DNA from: Rachicladosporium sp. CCFEE 5018
Lineage: Eukaryota; Ascomycota; Dothideomycetes; Cladosporiales; Cladosporiaceae
Length of the DNA stretch: 64,000 nucleotides
NCBI GenBank assembly: GCA_002077045.2
Contig: KZ111157.1
Span: 604,383 to 668,382 of the forward strand
Reading direction: 5' to 3'
In this document: piece by piece, positions 54,582-64,000 of the stretch
Numbering within the stretch: the first letter of the stretch is position 1
Layout of the letters: each line of letters begins with the position of its first letter
Program-made: the position numbers and the translations under genes
Notes under the pieces: generated by a model
Seen by the model: the letters and a program-made list of their open reading frames with translations, nothing else
Database searches by the model: none
What the model was told of the DNA's origin: nothing

Positions 54582-55635
54582 TCAATACGTCCCAGCATGG
54601 TTCGCCAGAAACCCTCCATCGATCACAGTGACATTCCCGTTGCAGTACGCTCCAGCCTTCGAAGCCATCCACAACACCGTCCCAGCCATTTCCTCCTCTG
54701 CACCCATCCTCTGCTCAGGCACAAGAGTCTTTGGCATCACGCCATCAGTGTGTTCCCACGCCTTGCTTACCGGCGCAGTCATGTCTGACGGAAACCCTGT
54801 ACACTTCTAGTCAGTGATCAAATATCAACGGACTATGAGGAGGCAAGAACATGACTTACATCCCGGGGCGATGACATTCGTCCTAATCCCGAACGGCACA
54901 AAGGCAGCCCCCAGATTCTTCATCAAGTGATGCACCGCAGCCTTACTAGCATTATAGATAAAACTGCTCGTAAACCTCGTCAAACCCCCAACACTCCCCA
55001 CACTGATAATCTGGCTACTCGGCCGCCCCTTCTCCCTTCTCCGGTTCCCCTCGTCCAGCAGCTCTAGAAACGCCATTGAAGTAGTGAATACGGCGGCTAC
55101 ATTCGTTTCCAGCGTCTCCGTCCAGAGGGATGCGGGGCGGTAGTTGAAGTAGTAGTCTCGCACTTCTGACGCTGAGGACTCGGCATTGGGGATTGGGCGG
55201 GCGTTGGGGGAGGAGTCATAGGTTGTCTGGCCAGCGTTGTTGATCAGGAGGTCGATGTAGCCTGTCTCCTTTGTGATCCGGTCGATGGCACGTTGGAGGT
55301 CGGCGTGAGAGGTTGTGCTGCCTTGGATGGGGATGAGATTGCCGTGCTCCTGGTCATCGTTAGTGGCGAGGACGAGAGACTCGAAGCTTTCAGGCATACC
55401 GCAAGCTTGACAGCTTCGTCGAGTTTCTCCTCTCGTCGGCCGGTGATGTAGACTTTGGCCCCGTTGCTCTCGAGAGCGCGGGCGATCATGAGGCCCAGTC
55501 CAGTGCCGCCTGGAAGAGGATTTCGGTCAGTCTAGTCCGACCATACCTTGGGATTGTATTGAATTTACCGCCGGTCACGACTGCCACCAAGCCCTTGACA
55601 TCCATCAAGTTCTCCTTGCTGTATTTCGAAGCCAT
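54582..55635 (-). CDS. Short-chain dehydrogenase/reductase, four exons
   Basis: Exons complement(54582..54796, 54860..55349, 55400..55509, 55569..55635), with introns of 63, 50 and 59 nt, encode 293 aa. Assembled motifs: VAVVTGGGTGLGLMIARAL (TGxxxGxG, formed across the first splice), ITGRREEK (Arg after beta 2, suggesting NADP), LINNAG, ISVGSVGG (catalytic Ser), YNASKAA (YxxxK), and IAPGWFPSDMTAP (formed across the last splice). It ends in GNVTVIDGGFLANHAGTY, the usual SDR C-terminus. Related fungal genes are named as 3-oxoacyl-ACP reductase or rhamnolipid RhlG-like, but the substrate is unknown. It lies upstream in tandem with rqc2 on the same strand. Confidence 0.92.
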
Positions 55636-55916
55636 GGTCGTCGATTATCGATCTCGAGAGATGCAGAGGGAGTGGATGTGTGAGATTGAACAAGCTGGTC
55701 TCAGACGAGGTCGGACCTGCACCACCTCGATCGTGGAAGTCTAATCGATGGCAGCTTGTTCGGATTCCTCGCCGAACGCAGAGTGCACCCGATCTCAGTG
55801 GCTCTCGAGATATCAGCACGGGAAGGGGAATAATATTGACCAGACTGTACAGCATACTGTCAAGAGGGTCAAACGTGAGGCGCTCACAGTCCATTGTCTA
55901 TCTACAATATCTGCAT

Positions 55917-58900
55917 CTACTTCTTCTTACTCCCCTTCCCACCCCTCCCTCCACCCTTCCCTCCCCTCGCAGCAGCCCCTCCCTTCCCCTTCTCGGCATG
56001 ACTCAAAACAACCCTAACCATCTTAACAGGCACAACGCCCACAACCTCCGTTTCCTTCAACCCCTGCAACAGCTCCGCCTCCCTCGGCCAAATTTTCTCC
56101 TTATCCTCGCTCTTCTCGTCCAGCGCCCTCTTGTCCTTACTAGCCTTTACCCACGCGCCCAGCATCTCCCTCACCGCCTTGCCTTTCTTCGTCTGCCCAG
56201 GCTGCATCTTGACTTTGTACTTGTGTTTCGCTAGGGCGGCCCAGGGCGCGCAGACGGGTATGATGTCTATGATCTCGTCGCCTGGCAGGGAAGCGCCGAC
56301 GTAGGAGTCTAGAGTTGTGAGTTGCGATGCTTCGTCTTCGTCTAGGGCTTCTACGCCTTCTTCGAGGTTTAGGCGGCGGATCTCCTCGGCTTCGAGACCT
56401 TGCTTTTGGGCCTTCTCGTGCTGGGCTCGGCGACGGGCGCGGGCTTCTTCGAGACTTTCTTTTTGAGCGGCTTCGGCTGCTTCGGCGGTGGACTTTTGAT
56501 CCGCGGCTTTGGAGCCCAGGAGTTGCATGGCCAGGGCGCGGTCTTCTTCGTCTTGGTCTGCGTATTTGGCTGCCTGTTTCTTGGCCTTTGCGTGTTTGCC
56601 GCGCTTCTGCTGTGCAGGCTTGTTGGACTGTGAGGTAGGAACTGGTAGATCCTTCTTGGACTGTCGCTTCTGCCCACCGGTTTGCGCGGCTTCGATGTCT
56701 GTTGGCTCATCTTCAGCCTCAGCCTTGTCATCCTGACCTTGAAGCCCTGCTGTACCGGGGGGGATCATGCTCATCTTCGCCGTCGTCTTCACTCCCGCTT
56801 ACGTCATCATCGTTCGCAGCATCTGTATGATGGCCGTTCTGGAGTGGGTTCGACCTGGCTTCGATGCGATGATCATCATCGTCGCCTGAGCCAGCTTGTC
56901 GGACATCGTCGAAATCATCATCGTCGTCTGCTTCTGTATGTTCATTCTTGGCATCGTCCAAAACAGCATCTGGAAACTCATCGTCTTCGTCGTCCGTCTC
57001 GTGCGCAGCCTCAGTAGCGTTCGCACTCGCGACATGCTCCTCACCGTCCTCTTTCACAACATCTCCAGCCAGCCCAGCCCCGTTCCCCAACCGATGCTTC
57101 ACATGCCTCGCCTTACTCTCCTCACTAATACAAAACATAACAGCAAATCCCAACAGCAGCTGACTAGGCGGCAAAAAGTTCTTCTTTCCCCTCACCATAA
57201 AGCCCCCCGTAGCCAAATACTCCCCCGTCGGCGCCGTCTTACTAACCTGATCCCAATTCACCCACCAAGCACTCATAGCCGCCTTGCTATCCCACGCACT
57301 ACTGGTGCAAACCGCCATGCTCCCCGCTTGAGAAAGCGTGCTGGGCGGGATTGGCGCATCAGGAGTGGCAGGGTTGTTCTTGATGATTACGCTCGCGGCG
57401 CCGTGGAGGTCGGCGTGGACGTACACGTCGCCTTTCTTGAGGTACCGACGGTAGAGGATCTCGTTTTGCTGGGCGTCCTTGCCGGCGAGGACGAGGTAGT
57501 TGTCGGAGGAGATGAAGTAGATGAATTTCTCGAACCAGAGTTGTTTGCGGACGGGGCGAAGGACGTCTTTTTCTTGTTTCAGACCTTTCTTCAAGTCGGC
57601 CATGACGCGTTGCTCTGTGTTCTTGAGGGCCTTGGAAGAGGCAAGGGCGGTGCGTTCTTGCTTCTGGGCGGCGGTGCGGCGCTGGTCGTGGTACTGGCGG
57701 GCATTTGCCCAGGGGGAGAGCGCGAGGTCGATGTCGATTGTGAGGCGCTTGTCAGCTGATGAGGCAGCTGCCTGGGTTGGAGCAGCGGGAGCTTCGTCGT
57801 CGGAGTCCGATGCCTCACTGTCGGTCTTATCGGCCATGTCGTCGTCGGAGAAGTCGGCATCGTCGTTCTCGGAGAGCAACAAGGTGATGGTGTTCTCATG
57901 CAGCTTCAGCGGAAGCTTGATCGTCAGCGCCACGGCATTCTGTCTGCTCTGTTCACTCTCGATTAAGTGTCCAATGTCCACCCAATCCATGCCCTGTGCA
58001 ATCAGCCCGTTGACAGCATTGACAGCCTCCTCCACCCGCGGTACATTGGCTTGTATGGCCTGCGCCTTGCGTACGTTGAGCTCCTGCACCTGTTGCAAAC
58101 CATCTATACGCTTGTCTTGCTCCTGTCGCGCGGCCTCGATCTTCTTGCGCGCAGTATCTTCTCGTTCCTGCAGCTTAGACTCCAGCCTCTGACCCTCGAT
58201 AGACGAGAAGAATTCGTCAACCGCCTTGTTGAAACCCTCATACTCCAGCACCACCACCCCAGAATCCTCCGCCAGCTGCTTCGGCCTAAACGGATGGAAA
58301 TCCTCATACATCAACCCCTTCCTCGCATCTTCCTCCTCTTCCTCACCCTCGACCTCCTTGACCCCCTCCTTCCGCCTCGCAAGAATATACCCCTTGGCCA
58401 CGTCCTTACTCATAATATCTCGCACAACGTCCCCAGCCTCCCTCAGACACCCCATCAATCGTCCCAGTGCCTCCTCATTTCCCAGCACATCGTCGACGCT
58501 GGAGTCTTTCCCAAACCCCCCGTCCTGAAGCACATGATCCAGCAACACAGGCGGAAACTCCGTCGTAGTAGCCAACGCCTTCCTCAGCGCATCACCCCCC
58601 TTTCTCTTCTTCCCCGGTTTCTTAGCCTCCAAAACCTGCCTCTCTTGCGCCTTTTGCAGCCCAGCGCGGACACGCTCTTCAGTCAACTCCGGCACGCCGT
58701 CGAAGTTCTGCCGTAAATGCAAGTTATACTTCAACCCCTGACGATACCTCTCGTGCTCCTCGCCCTCATTGACATTCCGCAGTAACGTCAAAATGTTCAA
58801 TTCCCCATCACAAAGAATCACATTCCCGCCCGCATAAAACTCCAAAAACAGTCTATACAACCCCTCGCTAAACACAATCTCAATCACCCGATCGGTCCCA

Positions 58901-59178
58901 ACCTGCCTCACACTCGTGACCCTTCGTGTCCTAATAAATTTCCTCAGTCTCGCGACGAACGGACTCGGCGCGGCGGCTGTCCCGCGCGAGAAAGCAGTTA
59001 AGTGGCAGCGGAAACCGGAGTCTATGAGGAGTTGTTCGCGGTGGTCTGGTTTGGCGAATTTGAGCAGGAAGATCCGCGAGGAGAGGTCGTAGATGTTTGA
59101 GAGGCGGAGGGTTGTGAGGGTTGCGGAGAGTTCGTGGGCGATGATCTTGATGTCGAGGGAGGAGAAGCGTTGTTTCAT
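55917..59178 (-). CDS. rqc2: Ribosome quality control subunit Rqc2 (Tae2/NEMF)
   Basis: Two exons, complement(55917..56732, 56803..59178), with a 70-nt intron, encode 1,063 aa, close to the yeast length. Rqc2 binds the stalled 60S subunit with peptidyl-tRNA, recruits the Ltn1 ligase and adds C-terminal Ala/Thr tails. NFACT-N has Asp9 (MKQRFSSLDIK) and Asp96-Arg97 (GTDRVIEI), equivalent to yeast residues needed for tailing. A central coiled coil follows (LQEREDTARKKIEAARQEQD). NFACT-R has WFEKFIYFISSDNYLVLAGK and GDVYVHADLHGA. An acidic segment comes next, then NFACT-C with DEIIDIIPVCAPWAAL and KYKVKMQPG. The end is glycine/lysine-rich. The phase-0 intron joins DDD to DDKAEAEDE. Confidence 0.94.
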
Positions 59179-59642
59179 TTTGGCGGTGGCGGGGTTGGGG
59201 GGATGGAGGGATGGGTGATTGGGGGTTGGATAGGAAGGGAGAGGGAGATTAAGGCGAGTGGGCTGTCAAGGTGGGAAGCACTCACAGATACATGTAGAGG
59301 GGAACTTTTTGCTGCGAAGAAGCAGTCACGTCATGATTTGGCATAGAGTGAAGGTCTGACTCGCGGAAAGCACTATGTGTAGTCAAGGTAAGGTAGTAGC
59401 TTTTACAGCATCGATTGAGTTGATTCTGCTCCCTGTAGTCTTACACCCCTTCAGCCCCGCCCGTTCCTCGCTATGCACATCGAATCACAAGTGGAGATCT
59501 CCCTTTACTGTACAGACCCGTTGACGTTTTTCAGTCAACGCTAACCCAAGTCACGACCGTCTTATCGTACATCCCAGCCCTCAGCCATTGCGCAAAGGTC
59601 AAGGAACCAGTGCTCAAATGAAGTTTCCCAAGAAATCATCCA
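59179..59642. promoter_or_regulatory. rqc2 upstream region
   Basis: 464 bp between the rqc2 start and the stop of the JmjC gene. No coding supported. Confidence 0.45.
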
Positions 59643-62600
59643 TTATGACCGCGCGTCATCATCCCGCAACGCTCGCCTGAGTTCCTCATCATCCTCTTCA
59701 AGCGGCTGGCTGGCACCTCTGCTCAGCCACTGCTTAGGACTGACGTGGAACATCGAGGAGAGCGAAGCACGAGACTCTCGTCGGGGAGTTGCGCGGGACA
59801 GTTCGGGTGACTCGAATGGTAGCGGAGGCTGATAGAACGGGATCGTACTGAAGCTGAAGCGCCGGTCTTCGTCGAGGACGGTTTGGGTAGTTGCCGGTCG
59901 ATCGCTTTCAGTAGTCGGGATCGCTGCGAACTCGTGCTCGACATGCGCTGACATTGAGACGCCGCTGTCGACGCTACCGTCCGGTTTGGTCTCGTCGTTG
60001 TTCGTGTCCGGGCTTGGAGCTTGGGAGTCTTGGGCTTGATCATCACGTTGCTGAAGGTTGAAAGCCTGGATGGCCGATAGACCAGCATCGTCACCTCCGT
60101 GCCCGTCCATATCGAGTACTTCGGTGGCGATCTGTTCCAGTGATGGCAGGGCGTACAGTGCAGCGCGATCAACGTTAGTGTAGTCGGGTGCGGTATAGGG
60201 CGCGGGGAACGACTGGGGGACGGTCTCGTCTTCTGGGTACATGCTGAACAGGCTCGGGTCGATCGGAGTTCCACTGGAGCGAGACATGCCATCGATCTCG
60301 TGTGGCGAATGATGTGAATGGACGGATTGCTCATGGTCGGAGTGTACAGTATCCGGCTGCCAGAATTGACCGGGAACGTTGTGATACACATCAGCGGGTG
60401 CCTTCGGGAGAGTGACTTCCTGCTTGGGCTCTGCTGGCTGCAACACAGGCTTCAAGATGCCTTGCATTCCGAGTGGCGGCGGAGGCGGGGCAGATATCTC
60501 ATGGTCGAATTTCAGACGCTTGACAGATTCGCGTGGGCTGCTGCTTTCGGACTCGCGTTTCTTCGATCCGGATCCTCGTGGAACAGGATTCTCTGCAGCT
60601 TTGACGGGATCGACGTTGCCAGTATCGTCGTGGATGCATCGCCGCTGGACGACTGTCAGCATGTGCAGCCACTGATTTGGTTGAGATAATCTAGGACACT
60701 GACTTTGCTTTTTCTGCATTCGTAACAGGCCTTGCTGCGTCCACGCTTGCTCGAATCGCCGTACATCGATGCGTTGTTCAGTGCGATGGGCAGACCAGCG
60801 CTCAGATACGTGTTTGCATCCGAGCCAGGGTTTGCCACGCGATCGGCGTAGGAGTTGGGGATGCCATTCGACTTGACTCCATTCGGCGTCTTAAACTGAT
60901 AATCGCCATTAGTCCCCTGATGACTGATTCCGCCGTCTGGCAACATCTGCGCCTGCTGCACTGCACGATGCGGAGAAACAGTGATAGTGTCACCCACCTC
61001 CAATGCGACCTGGCCCTGGCCGACGAATTGATAATGGCCATCACCATTCGATAGGAAGGACTGTTCGTATGTCGTGGGCATCGGTGCCTGAACGACCAGA
61101 TCCTTGTGCTTGCATCGAATGCGTCGTTTCCGGCAAGTATCGCACGCGACACGTTTCGGCCCTAAGACTGAAGTCTTCGGCGTGCTCACAAACTGGCCCG
61201 ACAGAGCGCCCAGCATCATTGAAGATGCAGGCGCATAAGTCTGCGCGGCCATTTGCGATGAAGGTTGATGAGGGGGAGGCGAGAGCGCCCGTGGCTGCGA
61301 TGGCGACGATGATATGAATGATGATTTTGCAGGCGTGGCGTCGGCTCCTTTTGTCGAGGTGACGCTCAGATGTGTCGGATCGGGAAGTGCCGGGCCCGGT
61401 GACTTGGCGCGCTTATTTTGCATGCGCCGGCTTTGACGGTCTGGACCGGCGATCTTCCATGCGGCGATGGCCTCCTTGCGCTCCATCTCTTTCAATGCGC
61501 GCGCTGACATCTTCTTTGGTGCACCGTCCTCCTTCGAATTCGGCAGAACTGCGTCGGGATGCGCCCATGCAGGCGGATCCTCATTCCCTCTCTTCCACGC
61601 CACCCACAACGCGAAGGACCTCGCGATCTCCAAAGGCTCACCATAGCCTTTGGTGATCGATGCATTCACTCGCTTCATCTTGTCCTGCGACACGCCCTCG
61701 ATCCGTCCCATCGTCAGCATCACAGTCCGGAAGATGAAGTTAAGCAGCTCCGGCAGCCCATCGATCTCAGCCTGACTGTAGTAGCGAGCGTTTTGTGCTC
61801 CCTCCCGCAGATCACTCATGGCGAGGTCGCCATCGAAGTCTTCCCACAGATGCCTTTCGCGCTGGAACTGCTTACCCTCATAGAAGTCCTGGGAGACAGT
61901 CTGGGGTATCGGATCGTCCTCCAGGTAGCGAATGGCAGTGTACCACATGATGCGCTGGAAGTGAGGATATCGAAACTTCTGAGGTGTCTCATTGTTCTTC
62001 TCGATATCGTGCACTTTGAATTGATTCTTGAACGACATACGGGTGAGAAAGTTGCCTCCGATGACCAGACTCGTCTCCGGCGTCCAGACTGCATGGATCC
62101 AGCCAGATGGGATCAGCATGGTGTCGCCGGCGTTCAGATCGACGCGATAACACTCTCCTGTGATATGGGGCAGGAATGTATAGTTTTGCTGGGGATTCTC
62201 GTTCCACTCCTCGTAGGCCTTGAGATGCTTGGCTTTCGGCGGTATGAACAAGAATGTCTTCTTGCCTCGCAAAATGTGATAGTACACACTGCTGCCGCCG
62301 AAATCGATGTGGAAGTCGGTGTAGCTGTCTGCAATCGACATCAGACAGTAGTATTGCACTTTGGGAAACTTGCCCTTGTCCTTCTCCTCTTGCGGCCAGA
62401 CCTCATCCTGCAGATCGATGTCTCGCACTACCTTGGGCCGTCGAAGGAGGCGGCCGAGCCTAGTATGCGAGACCTCCAGACTAATGACGTTCCGGATCGC
62501 CTTGTCCTCACTCACTTCCTCGTAGTAGTCAGTCCACTTCTGGAGATTCCACTTCGAGCCTCCGGAGTTCTGTGTCTTGACGTCGATAACATCGAGTGGA

Positions 62601-64000
62601 GTATCGGGACCAACCAGATTGCAGACTTGGCGAATTGTGAGATTCTCTGGCATGATCATGTCCAGCTTATCTTGTCCGTCGTCGGGCACCGTGTCGTACT
62701 CAAAGTCGTCCGCGCCCAGCATGTTGCAATTGCCGTCGTCAGAGACAGCTTTGTCTTCATCTTGCTTCGCCCGGTCACGTAGCTCCCATGGCCGTGGATT
62801 CCACTCGGCAGGTATGCAGATCGGCTCCGTGAACGCATCGCTCCGTTCCAGGAGATCCCTTGTGATCAGCTCCGGTCGCATGCGGGGGAACGTCTCAGGG
62901 TCGAACTTGAAGGTGCCGTCCTTGATCGGCTGGATGTAGTGGTGTTCGTTACTGTCTTCACTCGTCTTCAAGCTGCCCTTCTCTAGCGCTGCATAGTCTA
63001 CACTTGTATGTGCGCGAGTGCTCTTCCGAACGTAGGTAGTCTTGCCATGCTCGGCTTCACAGTCAGTGCAGAAGAACTTGTCCACGTCCCGGACCTCGTG
63101 AGCCTTCTTAAACCCCGCGCAATCGACGTGGTACCAGTTCTTGCAGCCATTGCAGGAGATCCAATTATCCAGCTCCGCTGCTAGACCAGCTGTCTCCCGT
63201 GAGCTGTTACACCTAGCACACACAGTCTCCGGCTTCTGCTTAGCAAACTTGCGTGCCGGCTTCTTGAACGCCATTTCGCGAATGAGCATAGACACCTCAG
63301 GAGGTACAGACTGTGCGCGAGATGATGTCGGAGTGTCCTCTCGCACATCAGATGCCGACGGTGTCATTGATGCACTCAAGCTACTTCGCCTGTGACGGAA
63401 ATGTTGCATCTCATCGGCAGCCTCGGCGAACACACTTCGTCCGTTGGTACCAACAGCTTTGCTGGCAGCCTTCATGGCTCGCTTTGACACCTTTTCGACC
63501 TTCGGCTTAGTGGCATTGGCCCTCGGCTTGCCCTTGGGCCAGCCGCGTCGCTTCTGTAACGATCCAGTAATGGGCACCTCCGAACTGGCAGAGCGTGACG
63601 CGAAATCCTCGGGCGGAGTCTGCGTCTGTGTTTGTGGGACTTTCCAGACAATCTCGGCAGGTCGCGGCTGCATGCGTGGCGGCTCAGGTGCATGTCCGTA
63701 TCTAGCTCTCGGACTTGGTCCATTGCTGGTCTGCTGTGGCGATGGCAGACTGTGATGATAGGATGTCCAGGACTGGGACGGATGTGCGAAGAATGGAGGC
63801 AAGAGCGAGGCAGAGGTGTGTGTTGACTCAGCCGGACGTTGAGCATGCACGCCTTGCGGGAAGCTGTTTGCATGAGGTCGCGATGGAGCTGGTGCACTCT
63901 GTGTGGGCACTGACGACTGCGCCGCTGAAGGCCAGCCTCCAGTCTTGAAGTTTAAGAGTAATGCAGCCTCCTCGACGCGACTTTGGTAGGATGCGGCGCC
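59643..64000 (-). CDS. JmjC histone lysine demethylase, JHDM1/KDM2 type (5' partial)
   Basis: Exons complement(59643..60644, 60704..>64000), with a 59-nt intron. The frame has no ATG near 63910 and stays open to the window edge (RVEEAALLLNFKTGGWP), so the start lies outside; at least 1,433 residues are visible. A PHD finger comes first (CARC, CNGCKNWYHVDCAGF, CTDC). The JmjC domain follows, with iron ligands in YTDFHIDFGG (H-x-D) and SGWIHAVW, and NVISLEVSHT before it. This order matches Jhd1/JHDM1 enzymes, which demethylate H3K36 with Fe(II) and 2-oxoglutarate. The C-terminus adds two zinc-cluster-like half sites, ACDTCRKRRIRCKHKD and ACYECRKSK-RRCIHDD; the second is completed by splicing. 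A disordered tail of about 320 residues follows. Confidence 0.92.

Noticed and set aside
56896..58716. Plus-strand ORFs of 223-287 codons
   Set aside because: Antisense of rqc2; no family motifs, and rqc2 is fully conserved.
61559..62782. 407-codon plus-strand ORF
   Set aside because: Antisense shadow of the JmjC gene, whose PHD and JmjC motifs are unmistakable on the other strand.
1..64000. Secondary-metabolite cluster, CRISPR array, rRNA operon or intact transposase
   Set aside because: No backbone synthase, spaced identical repeats, rRNA sequence or intact transposase domain was seen on either strand.

Overview
This window is nuclear DNA of a filamentous ascomycete (Pezizomycotina; a Dothideomycete is my inference from protein flavour and gene style). 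The evidence is as follows. Most protein genes carry short GT-AG introns of 48-70 nt. The products are eukaryotic and fungal: Uba4, Snf5, Vps74, mitochondrial ACP, Qcr9, Ost3/6, Erv1, Hym1/Mo25, coatomer zeta, Rqc2 and a JHDM1 demethylase. Genes lie on both strands without operons. One AT-rich block shows extreme loss of CpA/TpG, as expected from repeat-induced point mutation (RIP). I reconstructed exon-intron structures by hand from splice consensus and conserved protein continuity, so starts and small exons need transcript support.

Layout. 0-3.3 kb: tail of a 5-oxoprolinase, then uba4 (-), divergent from a diaminopropionate ammonia-lyase-like gene (+). 4.5-7.0 kb: snf5 (-). 8.4-9.6 kb: vps74 (-). 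10.1-11.4 kb: mitochondrial acyl carrier protein (-) divergent from qcr9 (+). 11.8-15.2 kb: ost3 (-) divergent from a coiled-coil protein (+). 15.4-16.4 kb: zinc alcohol dehydrogenase (-). 17.6-18.4 kb: a 2EXR/F-box-like protein.

18.4-28.6 kb is gene-poor and accessory in character. It holds weak ORFs, a diverged tandem repeat with a period near 180 bp, a two-knuckle CCHC protein, erv1, a 70-75 bp tandem repeat, the RIP-like AT block, and an assembly gap of 100 N. 28.6-33.0 kb: a 1,304-residue MIT-domain protein. 35.0-37.3 kb: a TRP/FLC-like membrane protein. 38.5-40.0 kb: a metallophosphoesterase. 41.1-43.1 kb: a Myb/SANT-like nuclear protein. 44.9-46.2 kb: hym1. 46.5-48.8 kb: a mitochondrial PPR-like protein. 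49.7-50.7 kb: an intronless SDR. 51.6-52.2 kb: coatomer zeta. 54.6-55.6 kb: a four-exon SDR. 55.9-59.2 kb: rqc2. 59.6-64.0 kb: a JmjC histone demethylase whose 5' end runs off the window.

The genes are mostly unrelated housekeeping functions: tRNA thiolation/urmylation, chromatin remodelling, Golgi retention and COPI traffic, mitochondrial respiration and import, N-glycosylation, ribosome quality control and polarity signalling. I see no biosynthetic cluster, CRISPR array, rRNA or convincing tRNA. The most unusual sequence is in 19.9-26.9 kb. There a start-codon-less open frame carrying two GGRPKK (AT-hook-like) motifs survives inside the RIP-like block next to the gap.
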